A stretch of 64,000 bases of DNA from Sulfitobacter delicatus (GCF_900102535.1 NZ_FNBP01000002.1:62001-126000), one strand, 5' to 3'. Shown: positions 1 to 9,240, counted from the stretch's first letter. Numbers and translations are program-made. Notes: generated by a model not told the origin, from the sequence alone.

Positions 1-491
1 AGATGATCTGGTCGCGCCCCACCTGCGACGTCAACGGCATCTGGGGCGGCTATACCGGCGATGGGTTCAAGACCGTTCTACCCAGCCAAGCCCATGCCAA
101 GATTAGCTTCCGCCTTGTCGGCACGCAGGATCCTTTCGCCATCCGCGAAAACTTCCGCAATATGGTACGCGAGATGATGCCCGAAGATTGCACTGTCGAG
201 TTCTCCGGCCACGGCGCTGGTCCGGCGTCAGGCGTTGAGACGGGCCACCCGATGTTCGAACCCGCGCGCCAAGCGCTCAGCGACGAATGGCAGGTGCCCG
301 CGGCCTATATCGGCTGCGGCGGGTCGATCCCGATTGCCGGGTATTTCCAGACGCTGCTGGGGACCGAACCGATGCTGGTCGGCTTCGGCAAGGACGATGA
401 TCAAATCCACTCCCCCAACGAAAAATACGACATGGAGAGCTTTCACAAGGGCATCCGTTCCTGGGCGCGAATCCTCGATGCGCTGACCTGA
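1..491 (+). CDS. M20-family metallopeptidase/dipeptidase, C-terminal part (5' truncated by window)
   Basis: Only the last 162 or so residues are in the window; the gene begins upstream. The visible part covers the end of the dimerisation (lid) domain and the return into the catalytic domain of M20/M25/M40 zinc hydrolases, which cleave dipeptides or N-acyl amino acids. Typical features are the GCGGSIPI stretch followed by a hydrophobic segment, and a late QIHSPNEKYD motif carrying the family's conserved metal-site His close to the C-terminus. The substrate cannot be told from this fragment. It is followed by an imperfect hairpin and two tRNA genes on the other strand. Confidence 0.85.
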   Translation, partial: MIWSRPTCDVNGIWGGYTGDGFKTVLPSQAHAKISFRLVGTQDPFAIRENFRNMVREMMPEDCTVEFSGHGAGPASGVETGHPMFEPARQALSDEWQVPAAYIGCGGSIPIAGYFQTLLGTEPMLVGFGKDDDQIHSPNEKYDMESFHKGIRSWARILDALT

Positions 492-562
492 AGCGCGGGG
501 TGATCGGGCCTGCCCGGTCACCCACCCTGCACCACCTACGACAGGCGCAAACGCACGATGAG

Positions 563-600
563 CGCGGCGCCTCTCGGCGTGCGAAGTACTTCAAAAGAAA
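563..600 (+). terminator. possible terminator after the peptidase gene
   Basis: CGCG/TGCG and CGCC/GGCG pairings around a TCTC loop form an 8-bp stem with one bulged G (563-583). It is followed directly by AAGTACTTCAAAAGAAAAGG. There is no true T-run. The layout resembles the better hairpin plus AAGTATTTTT elements near 19.1 kb and 29.2 kb. Confidence 0.3.
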
Positions 601-607
601 AGGAAAG

Positions 608-684
608 TGGCGCGGTTGACGGGGCTCGAACCCGCGACCCCCGGCGTGACAGGCCGGTACTCTAACCAGCTGAGCTACAACCGC
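608..684 (-). tRNA. tRNA-Asp (GUC), copy 1
   Basis: Read on the minus strand this folds as a full cloverleaf: acceptor GCGGTTG/CAACCGC, D arm GCTC/GAGT, anticodon stem CCGGC/GCCGG with loop CTGTCAC giving anticodon GTC, T stem GCGGG/CCCGT with loop TTCGAGC, discriminator G and an encoded CCA (608-610). It differs from the second copy by one base in the D loop. Confidence 0.96.
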
Positions 685-785
685 GCGATGTGGGCGGAAT
701 AGGCCAAGCGGCGGGGGGCGTCAAGCGCATTTGACCCAGAAAAAGCGGCTTTCGGAAAAAGAAAATACCGGCGCCCCGGAATGCA

Positions 786-812
786 AAAAGGGACCTCAAA
801 GAGGTCCCTTTT
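786..812 (-). terminator. rho-independent terminator downstream of tRNA-Asp copy 2
   Basis: Perfect 8-bp stem GGGACCTC/GAGGTCCC with an AAA loop (790-808), flanked by AAAAA and TTTT, so it can work in both directions. On the minus strand it sits just after the tRNA-Asp at 823-899 and ends in a run of five T. Confidence 0.75.
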
Positions 813-822
813 CAAGCAGCAG

Positions 823-899
823 TGGCGCGGTTGACGGGGCTCGAACCCGCGACCCCCGGCGTGACAGGCCGGTACTCTAACCAACTGAGCTACAACCGC
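823..899 (-). tRNA. tRNA-Asp (GUC), copy 2
   Basis: Minus-strand cloverleaf nearly identical to the copy at 608-684, with the same acceptor, anticodon loop CTGTCAC (anticodon GTC), T arm and encoded CCA at 823-825. The only visible change is A for G in the D loop as written on the plus strand. A strong hairpin terminator separates the two genes, so they are probably expressed as separate units. Confidence 0.96.
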
Positions 900-1094
900 C
901 CGCTGCACGTTCCGGGTCACCCCGAAGCGTTGGGGTGTAATATGGCGGGGGCACTGCGCCGTCAAGCGCGGTTTGGTGGAAATTTGAAAAATTTCGACTT
1001 GGGCCGTTCTGCCAACTTCTGCAGTAAGAGATGCCGCTTGAATGGCCCCGCCTGCCCCTGTTTAGTCGCCCGCGACCTAGAGGGAGGGGAACAC

Positions 1095-1796
1095 ATGCAT
1101 ATCGGATTGATTGGCGGCATCGGCGTGGCGGCAAGCCTTGTCTATTACCAACGTCTCGCAGCCGCAGTAGAGGCCCGCGGAGCGACGCTGCGCATGACCC
1201 TGTCCCATGGCGACATCCAGACGTTGATCAAAAACAACCTCGCCGACGCCCGCACCCCGCAGGCGGAGATTTTCGCCCAGCAGGTCACGGAATTAAAAGC
1301 TGCCGGAGCCGAGGTCGCCGCCCTCACCTCCCTCGGCGCGCATTACTGCTTTGACGAATTAGCTGCCATCTCACCCCTGCCCCTGATCTCGGCAGTCACC
1401 CCGCTCGACAGCTATTTCGCCAGCCGAGGCGTGCAGCGTGTGGGCTTGCTCGGCACCCGCGTAGTGATGCGAACTCGGCTTTATGGCCAGCTTTCGCAGA
1501 CCGAAACCGTGGCGTTGGATGATGAGATCGAAACAATCGGCCAAACTTATCAGGAAGTTGCCGTGGCTGGCAGGTGTAGCGAGGCGCAGCGACAGATGTT
1601 TATCGACGCAGGACGGCGGATGGTCGAAGATTTGGGAGCGGAGGCCATCGTTCTAGCGGGGACAGACCTGAACCTTGCCTTCGATGGACAGAATCCCGGC
1701 TTTGAGGTGATCGACGCGCTGGACGTGCATGTCGAGTTGCTTGCGCAATTGGCGGCGGATGAGATTGGGTTGGACGAGGCTTGCGGGCGTGCCTGA
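1095..1796 (+). CDS. Asp/Glu racemase-family protein with both catalytic Cys replaced
   Basis: A 233-residue protein of the aspartate/glutamate racemase superfamily, starting at the ATG behind the strong site AGGGAGGGGA. The N-terminus IGLIGGIG and the C-terminal Asp/Glu_racemase layout fit cofactor-independent amino-acid racemases. In active members a Cys sits in a CNTAH-like motif and a second Cys in a GCTE-like motif. Here the aligned stretches read TSLGAHY (Ser79 at the first Cys) and LAGTDL (Gly189 at the second). Cys85 lies nearby but is displaced. The two-cysteine racemisation mechanism therefore looks impossible, and the protein may be a lyase/isomerase relative or a binding protein. 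The fold assignment is solid; the activity is unknown. Confidence 0.85.
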   Translation: MHIGLIGGIGVAASLVYYQRLAAAVEARGATLRMTLSHGDIQTLIKNNLADARTPQAEIFAQQVTELKAAGAEVAALTSLGAHYCFDELAAISPLPLISAVTPLDSYFASRGVQRVGLLGTRVVMRTRLYGQLSQTETVALDDEIETIGQTYQEVAVAGRCSEAQRQMFIDAGRRMVEDLGAEAIVLAGTDLNLAFDGQNPGFEVIDALDVHVELLAQLAADEIGLDEACGRA

Positions 1797-1860
1797 CGCG
1801 TGGGCGCCGGATCCGCCACCGTAGAAACCGGTTAACACTATAGAATGCTCGGGGGGGGAA

Positions 1861-1889
1861 TGGTGGGTCGTGAGAGGCTCGAACTCCCG
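1861..1889 (-). repeat. 29-bp duplicate of the tRNA-Val 3' end
   Basis: Identical over 29 bases to 1965-1993, which is the acceptor 3' strand, CCA and most of the T arm of the neighbouring tRNA-Val(UAC). The remainder of a tRNA cannot be found next to it. The two copies are in the same orientation, 104 bp apart. It may be the remnant of a tandem tRNA gene or an attachment-site scar. Confidence 0.8.
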
Positions 1890-1964
1890 CTCCAGACTGG
1901 CCGCGGGGCGGACGGGCCCACTACTATGCAAGCCGATTAAACGAAAGAGAAACAAGGGGGAAGG

Positions 1965-2040
<76 letters not shown>

Positions 2041-2080
2041 GATGCGGCTCTCTTAGCCAAGCTTGGCGCGGGCTTCAAGC

Positions 2081-2647
2081 CTATAATTTCAGTCTGTGCT
2101 GAACACCTTCATTTAGGTAGAACACGACCCCCTGCCCGCCCTGCATCCCGCGCAGATCTTCTAACTCGCGGCCCAAGAGGATCAGCCGCAACATGCGGGA
2201 GGTGATGCCGTGGGTGATTAGCACATGCGGGCCTGTCAGGTTACTCAAGAACTGGCGGCAGCGCTCATGCAGCGCCGCGAATCCCTCGCCGTTCGGGGCG
2301 TGCTCGTAGAGATCATAGGTATCGCGCGCCTCTGGGCAGACCTGCATCAACTCGGCCCGGCTCCGCCCGGCCCAATCGCCTACACCGATCTCGGCAAGCC
2401 CTTCGCTGGAGGAGTACGGCAGCAGCCCATCTAAGGCGAGTTCCGCCGTGTCCTGAGCGCGCCTCTGCGGGCTGCTGAGGGCAGCAAAGCCAATAAGGTC
2501 GCGGTTCCGTAGAATACTGTTCTGCGCCCTCGCCTGAACGCGGCCCGTTGCTGTTAGTGGAGAATCGAAATGCCCCTGCAGCCTGCCTTCGGCATTCCAC
2601 GCCGTTTCACCGTGGCGCAGAACATAAAGCGGCGGGTATTGGGGCAT
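2081..2647 (-). CDS. histidine phosphatase family protein (phosphoglycerate mutase-like)
   Basis: A 188-residue single-domain protein of the histidine phosphatase clan. The signature RHGET is at residues 11-15, where His12 would be the phospho-acceptor. The second catalytic His lies in the ITHGITSRML stretch near residue 145. Its length matches small cytosolic broad-specificity phosphatases rather than glycolytic mutases, which carry an insert that is absent here. It lies between two tRNA-Val genes on the same strand with no operon partner. The physiological substrate cannot be predicted. Confidence 0.88.
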   Translation of the reverse strand: MPQYPPLYVLRHGETAWNAEGRLQGHFDSPLTATGRVQARAQNSILRNRDLIGFAALSSPQRRAQDTAELALDGLLPYSSSEGLAEIGVGDWAGRSRAELMQVCPEARDTYDLYEHAPNGEGFAALHERCRQFLSNLTGPHVLITHGITSRMLRLILLGRELEDLRGMQGGQGVVFYLNEGVQHRLKL

Positions 2648-2776
2648 GCGGAGGCTTTCTGCTGCGTGTTGCGTCTGACTTGGTGCCAGTCAGCGGCGAT
2701 GTTCGTCAAGCGGGCAGTCAGTAATGGACAATCCCCTATGTTGCAGAAGGTCAGACCGGGACGGAACGGGGGAAAA

Positions 2777-2851
2777 TGGTGGGTGATAAGAGATTTGAAC
2801 TCCTGACATCTTCGATGTGAACGAAGCGCTCTACCACTGAGCTAATCACCC
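2777..2851 (-). tRNA. tRNA-Val (CAC)
   Basis: Minus-strand cloverleaf: acceptor GGGTGAT/ATCACCC, D stem GCTC/GAGC, anticodon stem CTTCG/CGAAG with loop TTCACAT (anticodon CAC), T stem AGGAG/CTCTT with loop TTCAAAT, discriminator A and an encoded CCA at 2777-2779. Its anticodon stem is the same as in the Val(UAC) gene 0.8 kb away. Confidence 0.95.
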
Positions 2852-2948
2852 TTGCGGGGCGAAGTAGCCAATTGCGGCGGGCCTTGCAAGAGGGTTTGGC
2901 GCAAAAGTTGTGGCACGCGCCAATGCTCTGTTCACCCAGCCCCAAAGC

Positions 2949-2980
2949 AAAAACGCGCGCCTTTCCGAGCGCGCGTTTTC
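2949..2980 (-). terminator. rho-independent terminator of lon
   Basis: Stem ACGCGCGC/GCGCGCGT (2953-2960 with 2969-2976), 8-nt loop, followed on the minus strand by TTTTT. It begins 22 bases after the lon stop codon. Confidence 0.85.
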
Positions 2981-3001
2981 TTCATCTAGCGAGTTAGCGG
3001 A

Positions 3002-5413
3002 TTAATGCGTGGTGGTCGCATCCACACCGGCAGCGCGGGCTTTGATCGCGGCAGCCTCGGCGGCTTCCTGGGCGGCTTCGTCCCATTCAATCGCTTTCGG
3101 CGTGCTAACCAAAGCATGCTCCAACACTTCGGAGACGTGGTTCACCGGAATGATGGTCAGCCCTTCCTTCACGTTGTCCGGGATCTCAGGCAGATCCTTC
3201 TCGTTTTCCTGCGGGATCAGCACCGTGGTGATGCCACCGCGCAGGGCCGCGAGCAGTTTCTCTTTCAAACCGCCAATCGGCATCGCGTTGCCGCGCAAGG
3301 ACACCTCGCCCGTCATCGCGATGTCGCGGCGCACGGGGATTTGCGTCAGCACCGACACAATCGACGTCACCATCGCCAGACCGGCCGAGGGGCCGTCCTT
3401 AGGCGTAGCACCGTCGGGAACGTGCACGTGAATGTCCAGCGTGTCGAACTTCGGCGGTTTGACCCCGATCTGTGGGCTGATCGAGCGGACATAGGAGCTT
3501 GCCGCGTCGATGCTTTCTTTCATCACATCGCCGAGCTTACCCGTGGTCTTCATCCGGCCCTTACCCGGCAGGCGCAAAGCTTCGATCTGCAGCAATTCGC
3601 CGCCGACAGAGGTATAGGCCAACCCGGTCACAACGCCGATCTGATCCTTCTCTTCGGCCAGACCAAAGCGGTGTTTCCGCACGCCAAGGAAGTCTTCGAG
3701 GTTGTCGCCGGTGACGGTGACATTCTCGGCCTCTTTCTTGACGATCTTGGTCAGCGACTTGCGCGCCACCTTGGCGATCTCACGCTCAAGGTTCCGCACG
3801 CCCGCCTCGCGGGTGTAGTAGCGGATCATGCCGGTCAGCGCGGAGTCCTCAATCTTGAACTCCTTCTCCTTCAGGCCGTGGTTCTTGACCTGCTTGGCCA
3901 CCAGATGCTGCTTGGCGATCTCGCGCTTTTCGTCCTCGGTGTAGCCCGAGAGCGGAATGATCTCCATCCGGTCCAATAGCGGCCCGGGCATGTTGTAGCT
4001 GTTCGAGGTGGTCAGGAACATCACGTTCGACAGGTCGTATTCCACCTCCAAGTAGTGGTCCACGAAAGTGCCGTTCTGTTCCGGATCAAGCACTTCGAGC
4101 ATGGCAGAGGCCGGGTCACCACGGAAATCCTGCCCCATCTTATCGATCTCGTCCAAGAGGATCAGCGGGTTCGTGGTTTTGGCCTTTTTCAGCGCCTGGA
4201 TGATCTTGCCGGGCATAGAGCCGATGTAGGTCCGGCGGTGGCCGCGGATCTCTGACTCATCACGCACGCCACCGAGAGAGATGCGGATAAACTCGCGCCC
4301 CGTGGCTTTAGCGACCGATTTGCCCAAGGATGTCTTGCCGACGCCCGGAGGGCCGACGAGGCACATGATCGGGCCTTTCATTTTGGTCGAGCGCTGTTGC
4401 ACGGCGAGATATTCGACAATCCGCTCTTTGACCTTCTCGAGGCCATAGTGGTCGTCATCGAGCACCTTTTGCGCCTTGCCCAAATCCTTTTTCACGCGGC
4501 TCTTCACGCCCCATGGGATCGACAGCATCCAATCAAGGTAGTTGCGCACGACCGTGGCTTCGGCAGACATCGGGCTCATGTTCTTGAGCTTTTTGATCTC
4601 GGCATCGGCCTTTTCACGGGCTTCCTTGCTCAGCTTGGTCTCGGCCACACGGGCTTCAAGCTCGGCCACTTCGTTCTTGCCGTCTTCGCCATCGCCCAGC
4701 TCGTGCTGAATGGCCTTCATCTGCTCATTCAGGTAGTATTCGCGCTGCGTGCGCTCCATCTGGCTTTTGACGCGGGTTTTGATCTTTTTCTCGACCTGCA
4801 AGACGGACATTTCGCCCTGCATCAACCCGTAGACCTTCTCAAGCCGCTCAGAGATGCTCAGCGTCTCTAGCAGGTCCTGCTTTTGCTCGACTTCGATGCC
4901 GAGGTGGCCTGCCACGAGGTCGGCCAGACGTGCAGGCTCGGCACTTTCACCAACGGCGGCGAGCGCTTCTTCGGGGACGTTTTTCTTGACCTTGGCATAG
5001 CGCTCAAACTCATCCGCCACCGTGCGCAAGAGCGCCTGCGTGGTGGCCGCGTCACCCGGCATCTCGGTCAGATACTCGGCGCGGGCCTCGAAGAAGTTGT
5101 CGTTGTCGAGGTATTCGGTGATGCGCACCCGCGCCTGACCTTCGACCAACACCTTGACGGTGCCATCGGGCAGTTTCAGCAGTTGCAGCACATTGGCCAG
5201 CACGCCCGCCTTGAAGATGCCGGAGGTGTCGGGATCGTCCTCACCGGGGTCAATCTGGCTCGACAGCAGAATCTGCTTGTCGTCGGCCATGACCTCTTCC
5301 AGCGCGCGGACGGATTTATCGCGACCCACAAAAAGCGGCACGATCATGTGGGGAAACACGACGATGTCGCGCAGCGGAAGCACCGGATAAGATGCGTTCA
5401 GTGGCTCTAACAT
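3002..5413 (-). CDS. lon: ATP-dependent protease Lon
   Basis: An 803-residue LonA protease, a soluble hexameric AAA+ machine that degrades misfolded and regulatory proteins. Order: N-terminal substrate-binding domain (1 to about 200), coiled helical linker, AAA+ module with Walker A GPPGVGKT (354-361) and Walker B ILLDEIDK, and the C-terminal protease domain with Ser676 (DGPSAG) and Lys719 (GGLKEKLL), two or three residues off the E. coli dyad numbers. The start chosen is ATG 5411-5413, because AAGGAA lies 6 bases upstream; a TTG two codons earlier would leave no spacing from it. The gene stands alone and ends at a strong terminator. Confidence 0.97.
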   Translation of the reverse strand: MLEPLNASYPVLPLRDIVVFPHMIVPLFVGRDKSVRALEEVMADDKQILLSSQIDPGEDDPDTSGIFKAGVLANVLQLLKLPDGTVKVLVEGQARVRITEYLDNDNFFEARAEYLTEMPGDAATTQALLRTVADEFERYAKVKKNVPEEALAAVGESAEPARLADLVAGHLGIEVEQKQDLLETLSISERLEKVYGLMQGEMSVLQVEKKIKTRVKSQMERTQREYYLNEQMKAIQHELGDGEDGKNEVAELEARVAETKLSKEAREKADAEIKKLKNMSPMSAEATVVRNYLDWMLSIPWGVKSRVKKDLGKAQKVLDDDHYGLEKVKERIVEYLAVQQRSTKMKGPIMCLVGPPGVGKTSLGKSVAKATGREFIRISLGGVRDESEIRGHRRTYIGSMPGKIIQALKKAKTTNPLILLDEIDKMGQDFRGDPASAMLEVLDPEQNGTFVDHYLEVEYDLSNVMFLTTSNSYNMPGPLLDRMEIIPLSGYTEDEKREIAKQHLVAKQVKNHGLKEKEFKIEDSALTGMIRYYTREAGVRNLEREIAKVARKSLTKIVKKEAENVTVTGDNLEDFLGVRKHRFGLAEEKDQIGVVTGLAYTSVGGELLQIEALRLPGKGRMKTTGKLGDVMKESIDAASSYVRSISPQIGVKPPKFDTLDIHVHVPDGATPKDGPSAGLAMVTSIVSVLTQIPVRRDIAMTGEVSLRGNAMPIGGLKEKLLAALRGGITTVLIPQENEKDLPEIPDNVKEGLTIIPVNHVSEVLEHALVSTPKAIEWDEAAQEAAEAAAIKARAAGVDATTTH

Positions 5414-5637
5414 GCTCAATTCCTTATCTTAGCAAGACATCCCGGCCCCTGTCATAGGCGGCCTTTGACATCCCCTTTTCTGGACAGGACATGTGTGCAT
5501 CCCGTCCGCCTGTTTCAATCCCCATGCGGGGTTTTATCGCCCCATCATCGCTTGCCTGCGAGGGGGAGGCAAGCGCGGGATTGGCCCATTTTATGCCATT
5601 CCCCGCGCTCTTTGTTCATGTCCCGTCAATCCGGGGC

Positions 5638-6732
5638 TTAGGCCGCCGTCTTTTCCAGCGCTGGATAGTCGGTATAACCCTCGCGGCCACCGCCATAATA
5701 GGTGTCGCTGTCACCTTCATTAAGCGGTCCGTTCATCTGCCAACGGCGCGGCAAATCGGGATTCGCGATGAAGGGACGGCCCACAGCAATCAGATCGGCC
5801 TCGCCCCTGGCCACAGCATCAATCGCCATCTCGCGGTCATAGCCATTGTTGGCCATGTACGGCCCGTCAAAGAGCTTGCGCAGCGCTCTGATGCTTTCGC
5901 CCTCTTCCAGCGCCCGCGAGCCGCCAGTGGCGCCCTCGACGAGATGCAGATAGGCGAGGTTATAGCGGTTCAGCCCCTTTACGATATACTCAAACGTTTC
6001 CTGAGGCTTGTCGTCGTTAATTCCATTCGCGGGAGAGAACGGCGAGAGGCGCAGCCCTACCCGGTTGCCGCCCCAGACCTCGGTCACGGCGTCCAAGACT
6101 TCAAACAGCAGACGGGCGCGGTTTTCCACACTGCCGCCATAGGCATCGTCGCGGTGGTTGCTGCCGGTCTTGAGGAATTGGTCTAGCAGATAGCCATTGG
6201 CCCCATGCACCTCTACCCCGTCGAACCCGGCCTTCTTGGCCATCTCGGCGGCGCGGGCAAAGTCAGCGACCAGTCGCGGCATCTCGTCCAATTCCAGCGC
6301 ACGCGGCTCGGAGGTGTCCTCAAAACCGTTCGTGGTGAAGGTCTTAACCCCAGCCGCGATGGCCGAAGGGGCTACAGGCTGTGCGCCGCCGGGTTGCAAC
6401 GAGGTATGACTGATCCGGCCCACGTGCCATAGTTGCAGGACGATCTTACCGCCCTCCTCATGCACCGCATCGGTTACTTTGCGCCAAGCGGCAACCTGAC
6501 CTTCGGTATGGATGCCGGGGGTCTGGAAGTACCCTTTGCCCTCGGGGCTGATCTGCGTGGCCTCGGTGATAATGATCCCCGCACCAGCGCGCTGGCGGTA
6601 GTAATCGACATGCATATCAGCGACTTCGCCGGTGTCATTGTCCGCCCGGTTGCGCGTCAGAGGCGCCATGACAAGACGGTTATCGGCCTCAATCTCACCG
6701 GCGGTGAAGGGGGTGAATAGCTTCTCGGTCAT
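5638..6732 (-). CDS. alkene reductase, Old Yellow Enzyme family
   Basis: A 364-residue FMN-dependent ene-reductase of the OYE/NemA type, which reduces activated C=C bonds (enones, maleimides, some nitro compounds) with NAD(P)H. The N-terminal FTPFTAG and APLTRNRA motifs line the flavin pocket. The substrate-anchoring pair is His176/Asn179 in EVHGAN, with Tyr181 as proton donor in NGYLLDQF. The GRPFIANPD segment near the C-terminus binds the flavin phosphate. The start is the ATG at 6732 with AAGGAAAGG upstream; a longer reading of 21 residues has no ribosome site. It lies 99 bases from tgt on the same strand. Its natural substrate is unknown. Confidence 0.93.
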   Translation of the reverse strand: MTEKLFTPFTAGEIEADNRLVMAPLTRNRADNDTGEVADMHVDYYRQRAGAGIIITEATQISPEGKGYFQTPGIHTEGQVAAWRKVTDAVHEEGGKIVLQLWHVGRISHTSLQPGGAQPVAPSAIAAGVKTFTTNGFEDTSEPRALELDEMPRLVADFARAAEMAKKAGFDGVEVHGANGYLLDQFLKTGSNHRDDAYGGSVENRARLLFEVLDAVTEVWGGNRVGLRLSPFSPANGINDDKPQETFEYIVKGLNRYNLAYLHLVEGATGGSRALEEGESIRALRKLFDGPYMANNGYDREMAIDAVARGEADLIAVGRPFIANPDLPRRWQMNGPLNEGDSDTYYGGGREGYTDYPALEKTAA

Positions 6733-6831
6733 ATCAGGGCCTTTCCTTGCTTTGTTCTGTACAAGGTCACCTAAGACCCTGCCGCGTTGCAGCAAGGATC
6801 GTCTGACACAATTTCGCGTGAGAAGGCTGGG

Positions 6832-7959
6832 TTAAAGCGGGTCGATATCGCCTTGCGCACGCCCGGCGTGGAAATCCGCCTGCCACTGTGTGAAGCGTCC
6901 CGCCGCGATGGCCTCGCGCATGCCTGCCATGATGTCCTGATAATATTGCAGGTTGTGCCATGTCAGCAGCATGGAAGAGATGATCTCCTGACTGCGGAAA
7001 ACATGGTGCAAATAGGCGCGGGAATAGTTCTGGCAGGCCGGGCAACTGCAATTCTCATCCAGCGGGCGCGGATCGTCCATGTGGCGCGCGTTCTTGATGT
7101 TGAGCACGCCCATGCGGGTAAAGACCTGCCCCGTCCGGCCCGAGCGGGAGGGCAGCACGCAGTCCATCACATCGATGCCCCGCGCCACGGCGCCGACGAT
7201 GTCGTCGGGCTTGCCCACGCCCATCAGGTAGCGCGGCTTGTCCTCGGGCAGCATGTCGGTGGCGAAATCGAGGGTAGAGAACATCGCCTCCTGCCCCTCG
7301 CCCACGGCCAGCCCACCGACGGCATAGCCGTCAAATCCAATCTCGCGCAGCGCCTCGGCGCTCTCTTGGCGGAAGTCCTGCTCCAACCCGCCCTGCTGGA
7401 TGCCGAAAAGCATATGCCCCGGACGGTCGCCAAAAGCCTCGCGGCTGCGTTTCGCCCAGCGCATCGACAGGCGCATGCTTTCGGCAATGCGGGCGCGGTC
7501 GGCGGGGAGTGCCGGGCATTCGTCGAAACACATGACGATGTCGGAGCCCAGCAACTCCTGAATTTCCATCGAGCGTTCGGGCGTGATCTCATGCTTGGAG
7601 CCGTCGATATGGCTTTTAAACGTCACGCCGCGCTCGGTCAGCTTGCGCAGCCCGGCAAGGCTCATCACCTGAAAGCCGCCTGAGTCCGTCAGGATCGGCT
7701 TGTCCCAATTCATAAACTTGTGCAGCCCGCCGAGCTTGGCCACCCGCTCCGCCGTGGGGCGCAGCATCAGGTGGTAGGTGTTGCCCAGCAGAATGTCCGC
7801 GCCCGTCGAGGCCACGCTTTCAGGCATCATCGCTTTGACCGTCGCCGCCGTGCCCACGGGCATAAAGGCGGGCGTGCGGATCTCGCCGCGGGGAGTCGTG
7901 ATGACACCGCTGCGTGCCATGCCGTCCTGCGCGTGTTTGGTAAATCCGGTGCTGGTCAT
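6832..7959 (-). CDS. tgt: tRNA-guanine(34) transglycosylase (queuine tRNA-ribosyltransferase)
   Basis: A 375-residue bacterial TGT. It exchanges guanine 34 for preQ1 in tRNAs with GUN anticodons, the base-exchange step of queuosine synthesis. The catalytic Asp92 lies in [10 protein letters not shown] and the nucleophilic Asp in [10 protein letters not shown]. The recognition loop SRSGRTG follows, and the structural zinc site is CSCPAC with a downstream His in YLHH. The start at 7959 is supported by AGAGAGGG upstream; the 19-codon longer version has no such site. The tRNA-Asp genes in this window (anticodon GUC) encode one of its substrate tRNAs. No other queuosine gene is nearby. Confidence 0.97.
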   Translation of the reverse strand: MTSTGFTKHAQDGMARSGVITTPRGEIRTPAFMPVGTAATVKAMMPESVASTGADILLGNTYHLMLRPTAERVAKLGGLHKFMNWDKPILTDSGGFQVMSLAGLRKLTERGVTFKSHIDGSKHEITPERSMEIQELLGSDIVMCFDECPALPADRARIAESMRLSMRWAKRSREAFGDRPGHMLFGIQQGGLEQDFRQESAEALREIGFDGYAVGGLAVGEGQEAMFSTLDFATDMLPEDKPRYLMGVGKPDDIVGAVARGIDVMDCVLPSRSGRTGQVFTRMGVLNIKNARHMDDPRPLDENCSCPACQNYSRAYLHHVFRSQEIISSMLLTWHNLQYYQDIMAGMREAIAAGRFTQWQADFHAGRAQGDIDPL

Positions 7960-8071
7960 AGTCTGGCCCTCTCTGGCTGCGACTGGGGCGATAAACCAGT
8001 GGCGTGAAACATGCAATAAAGCTAAAATACTGAGAATTACGCAAATTTATACTTTTCAAAGGATTACCGTC

Positions 8072-8965
8072 TTGGACATCGAAGACATGCTGATCGGCCT
8101 GCTGGAGAACAACCTCGCATGGCTCTTGCTGGCCCTGCTGGTCGTGATCCTGATCCTGAAATCCGTCAAGATCGTCCCCCAGTCCGAGCAGCATGTGATT
8201 GAACGCTTTGGCCGGTTGCGGGCGGTGCTCGGGCCGGGGATCAATATGATCGTGCCGTTCATCGACAGCGTGGCGCATAAAATTTCGATCCTTGAGCGAC
8301 AACTGCCCACCGCCAGCCAAGACGCCATCACCCGCGACAACGTACTGGTGCAGGTCGACACCTCGGTCTTTTACCGCATCACCGAGCCGGAAAAGACCGT
8401 CTACCGCATCCGTAACGTCGACAGCGCGATCTCTACCACCGTGGCGGGCATCGTGCGTGCCGAGATTGGCAAGATGGACCTCGATGAGGTGCAGGCCAAC
8501 CGCAGCCAGTTGATTACCACGATAAAGGCCAGTGTTGAAGATGCGGTGGATAGTTGGGGGATCGAAGTCACCCGCGCAGAAATTCTCGACGTAAACCTAG
8601 ATGCCGCCACCCGCGCCGCGATGATGCAGCAGCTCAATGCCGAGCGTACCCGCCGTGCGCAGGTGACCGAGGCCGAAGGCAGCAAACGCGCTGTGGAACT
8701 GGCCGCTGAAGCCGAGCTTTACGCCTCAGAGCAAACCGCCAAGGCGCGGCGTATTCTGGCGGATGCCGAAGCCTATGCCACCCAAGTGGTCGCTACGGCG
8801 ATTAACGAAAACGGGCTGGAGGCCGCGCAGTATCAGATTGCGCTGAAACAGGTCGATGCGCTCAATGCCATGGGCAAAGGGTCGGGCACTCAGACGATCG
8901 TCGTGCCCGCGCAGGCGCTTGAGGCATTTGGCGATGCGTTCAAACTGCTAAAGGGCAAAAGCTGA
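8072..8965 (+). CDS. SPFH/stomatin-like membrane protein (QmcA-type)
   Basis: A 297-residue band-7 protein: a short N-terminal leader, one membrane segment (about residues 13-30, rich in Leu/Val/Ile), an SPFH domain beginning KIVPQSEQHVIERFG, then an Ala/Glu-rich helical region (about 190-250) as in stomatins and QmcA. Such proteins form large rings that organise membrane microdomains. AAAGGA at 8058-8063 sits 8 bases before TTG 8072, so the TTG is preferred over ATG 8086, which would be 22 bases away. The next gene, an NfeD protein, overlaps at TGATG, the classic SPFH-NfeD pair. Confidence 0.92.
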   Translation: MDIEDMLIGLLENNLAWLLLALLVVILILKSVKIVPQSEQHVIERFGRLRAVLGPGINMIVPFIDSVAHKISILERQLPTASQDAITRDNVLVQVDTSVFYRITEPEKTVYRIRNVDSAISTTVAGIVRAEIGKMDLDEVQANRSQLITTIKASVEDAVDSWGIEVTRAEILDVNLDAATRAAMMQQLNAERTRRAQVTEAEGSKRAVELAAEAELYASEQTAKARRILADAEAYATQVVATAINENGLEAAQYQIALKQVDALNAMGKGSGTQTIVVPAQALEAFGDAFKLLKGKS

Positions 8966-9240
8966 TGGCGGGTTGGTTGGAACTCTGGTGGGTCTGGCTT
9001 TGCGCAGCTTTGCTTCTTGGCGTTGTGGAACTGCTCTTGCCGGGGTCGATCTTCTTGGGCTTTGCGTTGGGTGCGCTGGCGATGGCGGTGATCGTGGCGC
9101 TCTTCGCGCCGATGAACGTCGCCCTCATGCTTGCGCTTTTTGCTATCTTATCGCTGATTGCTTGGATCGGGCTACGGCTGGTCTTTCGTCGCCAGTCGAG
9201 CGGTGCGCGCATTGTGACCCGCGACATTAACGAGAACTGA
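8965..9240 (+). CDS. NfeD family membrane protein (short form)
   Basis: A 91-residue protein with three closely spaced hydrophobic helices (about residues 8-25, 30-50 and 55-73), matching the short NfeD class (NfeD1b-like membrane part). The soluble OB domain normally found at the C-terminus is largely missing here: the chain stops soon after FRRQSSGARIV. It starts within the stop codon of the SPFH gene (TGATG), so the two are translationally coupled. NfeD proteins are thought to assist the partner SPFH protein at membranes. Confidence 0.85.
   Translation: MAGWLELWWVWLCAALLLGVVELLLPGSIFLGFALGALAMAVIVALFAPMNVALMLALFAILSLIAWIGLRLVFRRQSSGARIVTRDINEN

Noticed and set aside
3005-3979. A 324-codon open frame on the plus strand inside lon
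   Set aside because: It is the mirror of the lon coding frame in GC-rich DNA; no ribosome site, no recognisable domain, His/Arg/Gly-rich translation.
5414-5637. Heat-shock (sigma-32) promoter for lon
   Set aside because: A TTGAAAC is present on the minus strand, but no matching -10 element at the right spacing could be defended.
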